Source: Leptospirillum ferrooxidans C2-3
GTDB lineage: Bacteria > Nitrospirota > Leptospirillia > Leptospirillales > Leptospirillaceae
DNA: 64,000 bases
Direction of reading: 5' to 3'
NCBI RefSeq assembly: GCF_000284315.1
Contig: NC_017094.1
Coordinates: 1-64,000 of the forward strand
Under the pieces are notes generated by a model. It worked only from the letters and a program-made list of their open reading frames with translations. It was not told the origin of the DNA and did not search any database. Position numbers and translations under genes: made by a program. Below, in pieces: positions 29,420 through 39,635 of this stretch; the stretch's first letter is position 1, and each line of letters starts with the position of its first letter.

Positions 29420-32400
29420 ATGTTCCCGGACGATCTCTCTCCCGAGAGAAAACCTCACAATCAGCTTGTAGATTTTCTTCTTGGCGTATTGCCTGATCCC
29501 GCTTTTGTTCTGGAGACTCAAGGTAAAGGGGCTCCAACCATTTCCGGAGCCAATCCTGCCTTTTTGCATCTCATGGGACTAAGGGAAAAAGACAGGATTC
29601 TGGGACAATCCTTTCTGGAATATCTTGATCCATCCGATAAGACCTCTTTGATTTTCCCGGACAAGACCGTTTCTGTTGACAGCACGGAGCCACTCATACA
29701 AGAGCATGTTCTCCTGAAAACGGGGCAGGGCCGATTCCTTTCAGAACTCCGGATGAAGTGGTTGTTTGAGGGTGGGCAATCCCTTTTGCTTGTCATGGTC
29801 AGGGATATTACGGAGGTCAAGCAGCACGAAGCGTTTGAAGATATCGCCAGGGAGATCGAAGACTCTCTTGAAAATGGGGTCCATCTTGAGTCTCTGACTT
29901 CATGCGTTATCCGGAACATTTCGGAAACCTTTCCTTTTCCGGAGGTTTCTTTCTCCCATGAGAAAAGCGGGATGCGCCCTGTTAGGTCCGTGGGTTCAGG
30001 GACGCCTTTTGAACATCTTTACCGAAGGGTTTTTATCCTTCGGGAAAAGGAGTTTGCGAAAGAGGGAGAGTCTATCACGATGGAGATTCGTTTCAGGAAT
30101 CCCGGGGATTTGACTCCATCGTTGCTCTCTTGTCTGGATCTGTTTTCCGGGAAAATGGAAAAGGCTTTGGAGCGTTCTTCACAATTGCAGCCCGGAGCCG
30201 AGAAGGATGCCCTTTTTGAACTGGCTCCCGACGGGATTTGCCTGATCGATTTCGACAGTCTCAAAATTATCGGAACAAATCCTGTCTTTTGCCGGTTGAT
30301 GGGCTTTCCGGACCAGTCTTTTCTTGTTGGCAGCTCTATTCTGGATTGGTGGGAGCTTTCGGAAGTCGCTGCGCGAGAGACCCTTGGCAAGGTCATTGAT
30401 GCCAAGGGTTCTTCCTTTTCGTTTGAGCAGCATCATGTGAGGATGGACGGCTCCCACATCCTGACAAGCATCAGCGGGAGTTGCATCCCCTATGGAGAAT
30501 CCATGGCATTGATGCTTCATGTCCGGGATATCACCGCCGAACATGAAGCAGAGATATTGAATCGCCTGTCGGTCGAGCTTGACCAGAAGATCCTTCGTGG
30601 AGCTCCGATCATGGATCTTCTGGAATTTATCGTTCGCCGCATTTCCCTTGAATTTTCGTTCCAGATTATCTTTTTCACGATTCCCTCCCCCCAGGGCAAA
30701 ATTGCTTTTGTCGGAATCGATCCGGCTTTTCCAAAATACTCACCTCTCCTGGACAAGGTCCTTTCCATGAACCGGTGGGACATGTCTCCCGGAAGCGATT
30801 CATCTTTCGGACGGGCGATCCGGACTGGATTGCCCCAGTTTGCAACAGGCGAAGATCTTGACCACTCCCCGATTGGGGAAATCTGCAATGCGTTCGGAAT
30901 CGCATCGGTTTTTTCGGTTCCCGTCACGCGGGATGCCGGGCAGCTTCCATGGGGAGCGCTCACGATCGCCGACCAGAACTTCAATGATCTTTCCGAACGG
31001 TTGAGATCTCGACTGATTGAACTGTCGGAAAGAATACGAATTGCCTTTATCCGTCATGAAGAGATGGATCTTGTCAGGGTGTTGAAGCTCGCCATGGAGT
31101 CTTCCCGGAATATTGAGTTCATCGCCCTGAAAGATGGAACCATTGAATGGGCGAATGCGTCCTTTTTCAAAACGGTCGGTAGTGATGCTCCATTGTCCGG
31201 AATGGAGCTGTCGGCCATTTTCCCGGAACCGGCTTCCAAAGGGCAGAAGATCACACTGACAGAGGTGATCTCCCTCTCTGCAAGCTTTACGGGAGAGTTT
31301 ATGGGGATCAACAAAACGGGACACCCCTTTCTGGTCGAGACAATGGTCGTCCCGTTAAAGGACCGTTTCGGGGTTGTGGACCGGTTGTTGGTCCAGCAGA
31401 AAGATATCACCCAGGAGAGGGAGATTGAGCTCATAGACCGGCTCATGAGCCAACTCGACGAGATGATCCTCCTCGGAAAGCCGTTTTCCATGCTGGCTTC
31501 CCTTGTTGCGACCAAAGCCCGGGAACTTTTTTATGCGGAAGCTGTGGCGATCGGGGTCGTCGGATTGGATGGAAACGTACATGCGAGAGCGCAGTCCGCT
31601 TCTTCCCCATTGCTTGAAGAAGAGCTCCGGGAGTGGGGCAATCATCAGAATCCCGATGGTACCGAGTGGAAGATGACTTCTGAATCCCTGCTCCAGCCGT
31701 TTTCTCCCCTTTCCCGATGGATGAACGAAAACCAGATCCAGGAGTTCAGATGTTTTCCCCTGACAGAAAACAACAGGAATAATGGATATATTGCGTTTTT
31801 TTTCAAAAAGATCGGTGCTCTTGAGCCATCTTCCCTGGATCGCATCGAGAAGCTGGCCAGGCGTTTCTCTCTTGTGTGCGAGCGTTATCAGCAGGAAGAG
31901 CAACGGCGACTTCATGAAACAGCCATGTCAACGGTTGCCAACGGTATTTTGATCACCGGTTCCGACTGCCGCATCCAGTGGATCAATGATGCTTTTTTGC
32001 AGATGTCGGGATATCGTCGCGACGAGCTTATTGGCCAAATACCCTTTATCCTTCGCCATTTTTCAGGAGAAAGATCCCCAACGGACGAGTTCTGGAAGAC
32101 CATCCTCTCCGGAGAGACCTTTGAAGGGTTTCTCGAGGATCAAAAGAAGGATGGCAGCGGTTATACGGTAGAGGCGACTGTGACCCCTATCCGTATGAAT
32201 GATGAAATCAAAAACTTTGTTGTGATCCAGAAGGATCAGACACAAAGGATCCAGCAGGAGCGTGAGATCTGGAGGCTTGCCCACACCGACCAGCTCACGG
32301 GACTGCTGAATCGTCAGGCTTTCATGGAACGGATAAAGCTTGAAATCAGCCACTTTGCAAGGTCTGGTGATCAGTTGGCCCTTCTGTTTCTGGACCTCGA

Positions 32401-32812
32401 CGGATTTAAGAAGATTAATGACACATGGGGCCACGGTGCAGGGGATTTTTTCTTGAAGACCATTGGAGAGAGAATCCTTTCCGGGATCCGTTCTTCAGAT
32501 GTTGTGGCGCGCCTAGGAGGAGACGAGTTTGTGGTTCTTCTGAAAATTGTCCCGGATCAAGCCAGTCTGGCCCCCTTTCTCGATACTTTCGTGGGAGCCC
32601 TTTCTGTTCCTGTTCACTATGAAGACAACAACCTGAGGGCGACCGTTTCCATCGGTGTATCCCGATTTCCCAAAGATGCCGGGTCCGCCGAAGACATGAT
32701 CCAGAAAGCGGATATGGCCATGTATTGCTCAAAAGGCAATGGAAAGAACACCTGGTGTTTTTATCAGGAAAACCTTGAGAAGGAGAGAGAATCGAAATCT
32801 CCGGACCAGTGA
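29420..32812 (+). CDS. Multi-PAS/GAF diguanylate cyclase
   Basis: 1130 residues from ATG 29420 (AAAGGA just upstream; an in-frame TTG at 29387 lacks a site). Several PAS-type segments are visible: near the start (PDPAFVLETQ), near residue 270 (APDGICLIDFDSLKIIGTNP), near 570 (ALKDGTIEWANASFF) and near 840 (VANGILITGSDCRIQWINDA), with GAF-like regions between. The C-terminal GGDEF domain has RLGGDEF (GGDEF 1033-1037) and an intact RxxD inhibitory site (RSSD, 1024-1027). No membrane helix. A cytosolic multi-input c-di-GMP synthase. Confidence 0.88.
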   Translation: MFPDDLSPERKPHNQLVDFLLGVLPDPAFVLETQGKGAPTISGANPAFLHLMGLREKDRILGQSFLEYLDPSDKTSLIFPDKTVSVDSTEPLIQEHVLLKTGQGRFLSELRMKWLFEGGQSLLLVMVRDITEVKQHEAFEDIAREIEDSLENGVHLESLTSCVIRNISETFPFPEVSFSHEKSGMRPVRSVGSGTPFEHLYRRVFILREKEFAKEGESITMEIRFRNPGDLTPSLLSCLDLFSGKMEKALERSSQLQPGAEKDALFELAPDGICLIDFDSLKIIGTNPVFCRLMGFPDQSFLVGSSILDWWELSEVAARETLGKVIDAKGSSFSFEQHHVRMDGSHILTSISGSCIPYGESMALMLHVRDITAEHEAEILNRLSVELDQKILRGAPIMDLLEFIVRRISLEFSFQIIFFTIPSPQGKIAFVGIDPAFPKYSPLLDKVLSMNRWDMSPGSDSSFGRAIRTGLPQFATGEDLDHSPIGEICNAFGIASVFSVPVTRDAGQLPWGALTIADQNFNDLSERLRSRLIELSERIRIAFIRHEEMDLVRVLKLAMESSRNIEFIALKDGTIEWANASFFKTVGSDAPLSGMELSAIFPEPASKGQKITLTEVISLSASFTGEFMGINKTGHPFLVETMVVPLKDRFGVVDRLLVQQKDITQEREIELIDRLMSQLDEMILLGKPFSMLASLVATKARELFYAEAVAIGVVGLDGNVHARAQSASSPLLEEELREWGNHQNPDGTEWKMTSESLLQPFSPLSRWMNENQIQEFRCFPLTENNRNNGYIAFFFKKIGALEPSSLDRIEKLARRFSLVCERYQQEEQRRLHETAMSTVANGILITGSDCRIQWINDAFLQMSGYRRDELIGQIPFILRHFSGERSPTDEFWKTILSGETFEGFLEDQKKDGSGYTVEATVTPIRMNDEIKNFVVIQKDQTQRIQQEREIWRLAHTDQLTGLLNRQAFMERIKLEISHFARSGDQLALLFLDLDGFKKINDTWGHGAGDFFLKTIGERILSGIRSSDVVARLGGDEFVVLLKIVPDQASLAPFLDTFVGALSVPVHYEDNNLRATVSIGVSRFPKDAGSAEDMIQKADMAMYCSKGNGKNTWCFYQENLEKERESKSPDQ

Positions 32813-33010
32813 TGGCAGATCACATTCCAGGCTTGTATTGCTGGGATTCTTGCTGATGAAGTTGTAATATGACTTTCGGGTTTTCCCGTTTCGTTCCCAT
32901 GGAATTTCAGGGGAAGGGAACCTCCGGGCGGTCTTTCGTCCGGCATCCGTATGCAGAGACTTTCTATTCACCAAGAAAAGTGACGCTTCAAACGACATAT
33001 CATATCAGGG

Positions 33011-36000
33011 ATGGTCATTCCCATGGCAAAGCAGGCTGAAGGACCTTTGGATCCAGCATCGGATTTTCGTGCAGAAATCCTGAAAAGGGGAGACTTGCTC
33101 CTGAATCTCCCTTTTGAAGGTCTTTATGTGCTGGATGCCGATGGGTATCTGGTGGATATGAGTGATACTTTCTGCCGGAATCTTGGTTATTCCCGGGAAG
33201 AAATGAAGGGAATGCATGTTTCCGGGTGGGATATCCGCTGGTCTCTCCCCAACAACCAACAGCATGAACATCTGCTCGCCCCTTCTGAAGCGATTTCCGA
33301 ACCGTTTGAATCCATGCATCGCACAAAATCAGGTCATCTGATCCCTGTCGAGGTCAGGACAGTTCCCATCCGGATGGAGAAGGAGGTATTCCTGTACTGT
33401 TCGTCCCGGGACAGAACCGCCGAGATCAAGTCCCGTCATCTCTCGGAGGTCAATGATCTGATGCTGAGGGTGAATCAGGAGATTTCAACGGTCGAGGATG
33501 AAAAAATCCTTTTGTCCCGGATTTGCGAACTGGCAGTCGACTTTGGCCATCTTGGGCTGGCCTGGGTCGGGTGTCCCGATGAGTCGGGCCGATTTCTTTT
33601 TCTGGCGGCATCGGGAGCAACCTCCTATCTTGACGGCATACTGATTTCCTCCTCTTCGGAGATTCCGGAGGGACAAGGTCCTGCCGGGACCGTTTTCCGG
33701 GAAGACCGGGCCATCTTCAGCGAATCTTTTGATTCCTATAAAGGGCTCTCTCCATGGAGACAGCGGGCACTTCACTTCAATTTTCACGCGACGGCTTCCC
33801 TTCCGATACACCGGGGAGGAAAAGTTTGGGGGGTTCTGGTTGTCTATCATCGGGAGACCGATTTTTTCAATCAAGAGATGAGATCTCTCCTCGAAGAGCT
33901 TGCCCGGGATATCTCCCGTGGGCTGGACCGTCTGGATATCCGGAGCAGGGAACGGGAGCTGTCAGCCATCCAGGAAGCCCTTCTCGACAACACAGTCGTG
34001 GGTATCACCATGGTTGAGGGACGAAAATTGCTCTCTGTCAACACGAGGCTCCTTAATCTTCTGGGGTATGAGTATCCGGAGGAGTTGATGGAACAATCGA
34101 CCAGGATCCTTTATCCGGATGAGGAAGAATATTCCCGGATCGGACATGTTTACAGGCTGATCGAAGAAAAGGGGACGATCAACATTACCGATGTCCGGTT
34201 ACAAAAAAAAGATGGATCGATTCTCATGTGCGATGTTTCGGCAAGTCTTGTGTCCTTGCTTCCTGAGAAAAAATCGGTCTGGACGATTGAGGATGTCACC
34301 GAGAAACATCGTCATTCCCGAAAGGTCCAGTTACTTCTTGGTCTGAACAAGATGTTGGCCCAGGTCAACATGGCCGTGGCCACTGCCCAGGAGGAAAGCT
34401 TCCTGATGCAGAAGATCTGTGATCTGGTCATTCAATATGGAGATATGGAGCTTGCATGGATAGGTCGGCCTGATGATTCGGGATACGTTCGATTCATCGC
34501 TTCTGCCGGAGAGACCCGTTCCCTCGATCATGTTGTGATTCCTCTCGGGACAGGACCTCCGGAAGAGATGGAGGCTGTTTCCTGTGCCTTTTATAACGGT
34601 CGACCGATCTTTACGGATTCAAAAAGTCCATCCGGAGCTCCATGGAGTCAAGAAGCCCAAAGCCTGGGAGCGGTTTCCATCGCGGCTCTTCCGATTCACC
34701 GCGGGGGAAAAATCTGGGGGCTCCTGGTCATGTATTATCGGGGAGAAGGACTCTTTTCAGGGGAAGACCTTAAAGGTGTGTTTGAGGAGCTGGCCCTCGA
34801 TATTTCCCGTGGGCTGGACCGCCTTGACGAACTCAGGCAGCAATGGGTTCTCTCCAATGCACTGGCTTCAATTGAAGATGGTGTCGCAATTTCCGATTCC
34901 TCGCACCGGGTCACATGGGTGAATAAAGCGTTTACCGCTGTGACAGGATTCGGGGAAACTGAAATTCTTGGGCAGAATCTCAAAATTCTCCAGTGCTCCG
35001 GGACAAATTCCCAAACGGTCGATGAAATCCGGGAAGCCCTGTCCAGAGGAGAGGTCTTCCATGGACAGATCCTGAATGCCAAAAAAGATGGTTCAACCTT
35101 CTGGAATCTTCTGACGATCAATCCAATGAAAAGCCACTCCGGGGAGATTACCGGATTCGTCGGTGTTCAGAGGGATGTTTCGGATATGGTTGCGCTGAGG
35201 GAACAGCTTGAATTCCAGTCCCTTCATGATCCCCTGACGGGACTTCCGAACAGGCGGGCCCTTGATCACCATCTGGCGATGGCGATGGCAAGATCAAGAC
35301 GAAATGGAACGGTTGTCGCCCTGGGACTGATGGATCTTGACGACTTCAAGCTGGTCAATGACCGGTTTGGCCATGAAGCGGGTGACAGACTTCTGAGGGA
35401 ACTGGTTTCAAGATTCAGTTTAAGACTCCGGGAAAACGATTTTCTTGCAAGGCTCGGTGGTGATGAATTCGTCATTGTCATTGAAGACCTGTCGGAAGAA
35501 CTGCTTCCCGGGCAGATTGAACCTTTTCTTCATCGACTCCATGAGGTCGTGGAATCGCCCTTCATTTTGTCCGGCGGGGAACAGGCATTTGTCGGAATGA
35601 GTCTGGGCATGGCCTATTATCCCCTGGACGCTGTTGAGGGAGACGCGCTTGTCCGTCAGGCGGACATGGCCATGTACAAGCTTAAGAAAGACAAAGGGAA
35701 CAGGACCGTATGGTGGCAGAGAACGGACCAGTCTTCCCATTTGGCCGGACATCCGGTTTCCGAAGAGGCTTCTGATCCATACGGAAAAGCCGTCAAAGGT
35801 CTTTTGAAACGGTATCGGACAGAGATTGGGGATGCCATAGAAAAAGTGATCGAGAGTTTCTATGAAAGGATGGTTCCCGAATCCGAAGCCGCTGTGATTT
35901 TTTCAAGCCTGTCCCCGGATGAGATGAAATCTCTCAGGAAGCTGCAGGTTGAACACCTGAAGTTCGCTCTGGATCCCGAAACAACGAGGGAGGCCCTTCA

Positions 36001-36736
36001 GGACTGCGCAAAGGAAATTGGCCGGATCCATTTCCTCACGGGTGTGGGGAATGAGATTCTTCTGAGGGCCAAGTCGTTCTGCGTCAAGGTCTTGAAGGAC
36101 AATCTGGATCAGTCGATTCCGGTTCTCAAGGATCTGACCCATATCCTGGTCGCCGCCGAATGGCGTCTGCATGAAGATATCGAGATGCAAATCTCCTCCG
36201 GTGTTGCCACGATGGAGCAGTATCGGTCGATCCTGGCATCACCTCTTCCTCCCAAGGGGACATTGTGGACAGATGCGCGAGCTCTTGAGATCCGGATGCT
36301 TGGGCAGTTGCCTGGTCTCCAGGCGGTTCTGTTTGCCCGTCCTGACAGTCGAGGGGTCTTCATGATCGAGGAATATGGCGGAACGATGGGGGAGATCGGG
36401 TCCTCTGTTTTACGGACCCCGGAACTGGAATCGGTCATCGATCCTTCTTCCCCCCGTGGTCAGGGGCTTTTATCAAGGGCCTGGCGATCCCTTCATTTTC
36501 AAACCTCTCCCTCCTTTCATCTGGATCCAATTTTTGCTCCCTGGCATGAGGTTATAAAGAAACTGGGAATTCATTCGGTCATGGTTCTTCTTGTCAGGGA
36601 TCATTTGAAGAATCCAGTTGCTCTTATCGGTTTCTATGGGGCTTATCCCAATCAGTTCGAGTCTTCCACGATGAAGCAGTTTGCACTGGGTGTCGAACAA
36701 CGATGGGAGAAAATCTGGACTCAAGCCAACAGCTGA
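33011..36736 (+). CDS. PAS/GAF-GGDEF protein with C-terminal globin-like sensor region
   Basis: 1241 residues. Order: PAS (about 20-140), GAF (about 150-310, LARDISRGLDRLD), PAS (about 320-430), a second, similar GAF (about 440-610, again ISRGLDRLDEL), PAS (about 615-730), GGDEF (RLGGDEF, 816-820, with RxxD RENDF before it), then about 330 residues with FYERMVPESEA, LSPDEMKSLRKLQVEHLKFAL and EIGRIHFLTGVG. That helical segment with conserved His resembles sensor-globin domains of some cyclases and is followed by another GAF-like region. The two GAFs look duplicated. ATG 33011 or 33023 may be the start; the site AGGGA is poorly spaced for both. Confidence 0.85.
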   Translation: MVIPMAKQAEGPLDPASDFRAEILKRGDLLLNLPFEGLYVLDADGYLVDMSDTFCRNLGYSREEMKGMHVSGWDIRWSLPNNQQHEHLLAPSEAISEPFESMHRTKSGHLIPVEVRTVPIRMEKEVFLYCSSRDRTAEIKSRHLSEVNDLMLRVNQEISTVEDEKILLSRICELAVDFGHLGLAWVGCPDESGRFLFLAASGATSYLDGILISSSSEIPEGQGPAGTVFREDRAIFSESFDSYKGLSPWRQRALHFNFHATASLPIHRGGKVWGVLVVYHRETDFFNQEMRSLLEELARDISRGLDRLDIRSRERELSAIQEALLDNTVVGITMVEGRKLLSVNTRLLNLLGYEYPEELMEQSTRILYPDEEEYSRIGHVYRLIEEKGTINITDVRLQKKDGSILMCDVSASLVSLLPEKKSVWTIEDVTEKHRHSRKVQLLLGLNKMLAQVNMAVATAQEESFLMQKICDLVIQYGDMELAWIGRPDDSGYVRFIASAGETRSLDHVVIPLGTGPPEEMEAVSCAFYNGRPIFTDSKSPSGAPWSQEAQSLGAVSIAALPIHRGGKIWGLLVMYYRGEGLFSGEDLKGVFEELALDISRGLDRLDELRQQWVLSNALASIEDGVAISDSSHRVTWVNKAFTAVTGFGETEILGQNLKILQCSGTNSQTVDEIREALSRGEVFHGQILNAKKDGSTFWNLLTINPMKSHSGEITGFVGVQRDVSDMVALREQLEFQSLHDPLTGLPNRRALDHHLAMAMARSRRNGTVVALGLMDLDDFKLVNDRFGHEAGDRLLRELVSRFSLRLRENDFLARLGGDEFVIVIEDLSEELLPGQIEPFLHRLHEVVESPFILSGGEQAFVGMSLGMAYYPLDAVEGDALVRQADMAMYKLKKDKGNRTVWWQRTDQSSHLAGHPVSEEASDPYGKAVKGLLKRYRTEIGDAIEKVIESFYERMVPESEAAVIFSSLSPDEMKSLRKLQVEHLKFALDPETTREALQDCAKEIGRIHFLTGVGNEILLRAKSFCVKVLKDNLDQSIPVLKDLTHILVAAEWRLHEDIEMQISSGVATMEQYRSILASPLPPKGTLWTDARALEIRMLGQLPGLQAVLFARPDSRGVFMIEEYGGTMGEIGSSVLRTPELESVIDPSSPRGQGLLSRAWRSLHFQTSPSFHLDPIFAPWHEVIKKLGIHSVMVLLVRDHLKNPVALIGFYGAYPNQFESSTMKQFALGVEQRWEKIWTQANS

Positions 36737-36948
36737 CGGGTGGGGATTTCCCAAATGGTGGCGGGCTCTTCCGGAAAAGGGGATTTTCAGGGTAAAGTTA
36801 GGAAAATGGGAGATGCACCGGAATTTTAGGGATCGGTCTTTTTCCAGTATGGTGGATCTGAAATGGACATTCATCTTCGATGGGCCATGACATCACTTTC
36901 AAAAAAGGTTTTCCGGTTCTTTATCGTGCTTCATCGGAGGTGTTCAAG

Positions 36949-37611
36949 ATGCGCTGGCTTGGAAGGTTCTTCCTGGGTATCGGTTTTCTGGCGTCCTTCC
37001 CCGGACTTTGTCTGGCCCAAAGAAACCCTCTTTTGGGACCCGCCTATTTTTCAGCAACGATTGACACATCGTTTCATGGACGTAAGGTGACGTCCCGATT
37101 TTTTCTTTCGAACCTGAAGGTACGGCTCGAACCGGAGATTCCCGGAGCGAAAATCGGTCCCACCTACGAGATCATCCTCCCTGAAACTCCAACAATGACA
37201 ATGGTTATGCCGGCCCAGCATCTTTGCATGAAAAAGGATCTTCCTCCTGAAACACGTGCCCAGATGCAGGCGATGGGGAGTACAGCCCTTAAAAACAGCG
37301 ATCTTGTTGTGGTTGGCCATGGAACGCTTGATGGGCATCCGGTGATCGAGAGGATTTTGACCTTTCGGTCGGGAAATCCCGGAACTCCCCGGTCGATTCG
37401 GTTCTGGAATGCGACGGACCTCAAGAATGTTCCCATCAGGGAGGTCGTGACGATGGCCAATGGAGATGTCTACGAGCTCCATTACAGGAACATCAGCCTT
37501 CAGAACCCTCCTCCATCATTGTTTGTTCCACCCGCAAACTGTACGTCTTTTCCAGATATCGGCTCCATGATGAAAAACTTTGGATTGGGCAATCATCCTT
37601 CGATTCCCTAA
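36949..37611 (+). CDS. Secreted protein, DUF4412/LolA-like fold suspected
   Basis: 220 residues from ATG 36949, preceded by GGAGGTG. Signal peptide (RFFLGIGFLASFPGLCLAQ, cleavage near LAQ). The mature part shows alternating strands and ends TMANGDVYELHYRNISL then FVPPANC, a pattern of DUF4412/LolA-like periplasmic proteins that bind lipid-like ligands. Methionine-rich central part (PTMTMVMPAQHLCM). The family call is tentative. Confidence 0.65.
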   Translation: MRWLGRFFLGIGFLASFPGLCLAQRNPLLGPAYFSATIDTSFHGRKVTSRFFLSNLKVRLEPEIPGAKIGPTYEIILPETPTMTMVMPAQHLCMKKDLPPETRAQMQAMGSTALKNSDLVVVGHGTLDGHPVIERILTFRSGNPGTPRSIRFWNATDLKNVPIREVVTMANGDVYELHYRNISLQNPPPSLFVPPANCTSFPDIGSMMKNFGLGNHPSIP

Positions 37612-37662
37612 CCTCCCCGGACGTGACCTCCGGCCCAAATATTTGAAAGGTGTTTCTTGAAG

Positions 37663-38763
37663 ATGGACAACCCGTTTGCCCTTACCCGGGATTCTCCCGG
37701 AAAAAAAGAGGAGATGGCAGTCTCTTCCTATGATTATGAGCTGCCTCAGTCTGCGATTCGTCTTGTTCCCCCGGAAAATCGGGACGGATCCAAAATGATG
37801 GTTGTTCCCCGAAGTTTCCGCTCCCGGGAGGAGCTTTCCCTGGACAATATTTTATCCCTCCATCACTATCTTCAGCCCGGAGATCTGCTTGTCCTGAACG
37901 ACACCCGTGTGATTCCGGCGAGGGTTTATGGGAAAACATCATCAGGGCGGGCGATCGAGGTCCTTTTTTTGTCATTCGGATCGTCTTTGGATTCGAACGT
38001 TCTGTTTTTGTCGAAGAGCCCAGGAAAGTCGGCGACGGAAATCCATTTTCCCGGGGGAATCACTCTTTCCGGAATCAGGCGTGTGGAGGAGAAAGACTGT
38101 TATGCGGGTTCCCTTCCGGACGGACTTGATGTCATTGCCTGGCTTGAGCGGGCGGGAGAGATGCCCCTTCCCCCCTATATCCAGAAACACCGGAAGGCGG
38201 ATCAGGATGACAGGGAGCGTTATCAGACCGTTTTTTCCAGGAATCCGGGATCGGTGGCGGCACCGACCGCCGGTCTTCATCTGTCCGGGATCATATTGGA
38301 AGCCCTTGAGAAAAAAGGTGTGGAAAAGGCATTCGTAACGCTTCATGTCGGCATGGGAACCTTTCGTCCCCTTTCCACCCCTTTTTTGAAGGATCACCAA
38401 ATGCATGAGGAATGGTATTGTGTGCCGGAACCGACTCTTGCCCTGCTGGAAAAGACAAAAAAGCGCGGGGGGAGAATTATTGGAGTCGGTACAACGGTGG
38501 TCAGAACCCTTGAAAGCATGGCCCAATTAGGAAAAACCTCAGGACAGACCGACTTGTTCATTCGTCCGGGATATTCTTTTTCCTATATTGATGGACTCCT
38601 GACAAACTTTCATCAGCCCCGGTCGACCCTTCTGGTGTTGCTCGATGCCTTTCTCGGCGGAAGCGGATCATGGAAAATCCTCTACGGGGAAGCTCTTTCC
38701 CGTGGCCTTTCCTTTTTGAGTTATGGGGACGCTTGCCTGATCCTTCCCGATGGGAAAGGATAA
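37663..38763 (+). CDS. queA: tRNA preQ1(34) S-adenosylmethionine ribosyltransferase-isomerase QueA
   Basis: Transfers the ribosyl group of S-adenosylmethionine to preQ1 in tRNA, giving epoxyqueuosine. The motifs YDYELPQSAIRLVP, VLNDTRVIPARVYG, SVAAPTAGLHLS and TNFHQPRSTLLVLL are all family hallmarks. 366 residues from ATG 37663; an alternative ATG at 37714 begins nearer the conserved core but its ribosome site abuts it directly. Together with queE and queC it gives three queuosine steps in this window, though about 28 kb apart. Confidence 0.94.
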   Translation: MDNPFALTRDSPGKKEEMAVSSYDYELPQSAIRLVPPENRDGSKMMVVPRSFRSREELSLDNILSLHHYLQPGDLLVLNDTRVIPARVYGKTSSGRAIEVLFLSFGSSLDSNVLFLSKSPGKSATEIHFPGGITLSGIRRVEEKDCYAGSLPDGLDVIAWLERAGEMPLPPYIQKHRKADQDDRERYQTVFSRNPGSVAAPTAGLHLSGIILEALEKKGVEKAFVTLHVGMGTFRPLSTPFLKDHQMHEEWYCVPEPTLALLEKTKKRGGRIIGVGTTVVRTLESMAQLGKTSGQTDLFIRPGYSFSYIDGLLTNFHQPRSTLLVLLDAFLGGSGSWKILYGEALSRGLSFLSYGDACLILPDGKG

Positions 38764-38824
38764 AAAAGAATAGACGGTCAATCGGTGACAATCGGCTGGC
38801 ATGAATTGGTTTGTTCACGTCTGG

Positions 38825-38854
38825 TTCGATCGTGTGGCCGGGATATGCTAGACT
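38825..38854 (+). promoter_or_regulatory. Possible promoter of the DUF1844 gene
   Basis: TTCGAT (38825-38830), an 18-bp spacer and TAGACT (38849-38854) preceded by TATGC. Lies 64 bp before the start codon. Confidence 0.3.
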
Positions 38855-38917
38855 CGAAAAAACGGAAGGCCAGTCTTTTGGCTAAGAATAGAAATTTCAT
38901 CGATTGAGGAGGAGTGA

Positions 38918-39568
38918 ATGGCAGAGGACAGGAATCATCCGGAAGAGGAAATTATCGTGAATGACAGAAGGCCCAGATTTGATCTCGACGGGCCGGATGT
39001 TTCTGCGGCCTCTTCCGAAAAGCCCCCGGTTGAGGAAGAAACCATCAGGCCGGAAGAAACCCACGAACACGGGGAAGACTCCCATTTGAAAGCTCCAAGG
39101 GCTCCAAAGCTTGAGCATATATTGTCCTTCCTGTCCGGAATGGCTCTTTCGCATCTGGGTATTGATCCGGAAACGGGTGTGCCGGATGCGGGGTTCAGTG
39201 TCCGGGAGGCCAAGTTTATGCTCACCCTGATGGAGCTTTTCCAGGATGCCTTTCGGGAAAAACTTTCCATCGCGGCCCTTTCTGACAGGGGGGAGCTTCC
39301 TGCTGAGGAGGAACCGCGTCTGGGACATATTCCTGCTCTTTTGGGCGCACTTGCCATCAATGCCCTCGGAGTGGATCCCAGAACAGGACAGCAGATCAGA
39401 AATCCTGAACCACAGGCCGCCCAGTTCTATATTGACCTCATGGATCTTTTCCTGAAGGAGTCGGGGGAGTCCCTGCCTGTGGAAGATCGGGACTATATCA
39501 AGGATATGCTGTATCAGACAAGAATGTTTTTTGTCCGGCAAAGGGACAAAGGTCCAAAACTGTCCTGA
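38918..39568 (+). CDS. Protein with two DUF1844-like repeats
   Basis: 216 residues. The first ~60 are acidic and probably disordered. Two related helical units follow: HILSFLSGMALSHLGIDPET ... AKFMLTLMELFQDAF and HIPALLGALAINALGVDPRT ... AAQFYIDLMDLFLKE, ending DYIKDMLYQTRMFFVRQR. DUF1844 proteins normally have one such unit of ~100 residues; a duplicated form is less common. Function unknown. Starts at an ATG following GGAGGAG. Confidence 0.75.
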   Translation: MAEDRNHPEEEIIVNDRRPRFDLDGPDVSAASSEKPPVEEETIRPEETHEHGEDSHLKAPRAPKLEHILSFLSGMALSHLGIDPETGVPDAGFSVREAKFMLTLMELFQDAFREKLSIAALSDRGELPAEEEPRLGHIPALLGALAINALGVDPRTGQQIRNPEPQAAQFYIDLMDLFLKESGESLPVEDRDYIKDMLYQTRMFFVRQRDKGPKLS

Positions 39569-39635
39569 GCAGGTCAGCTGTTTTTCTAAACCAAAAGAAG
39601 CGGGGAGGGATGAATCCCCCCCAGAGCCATAGAAA

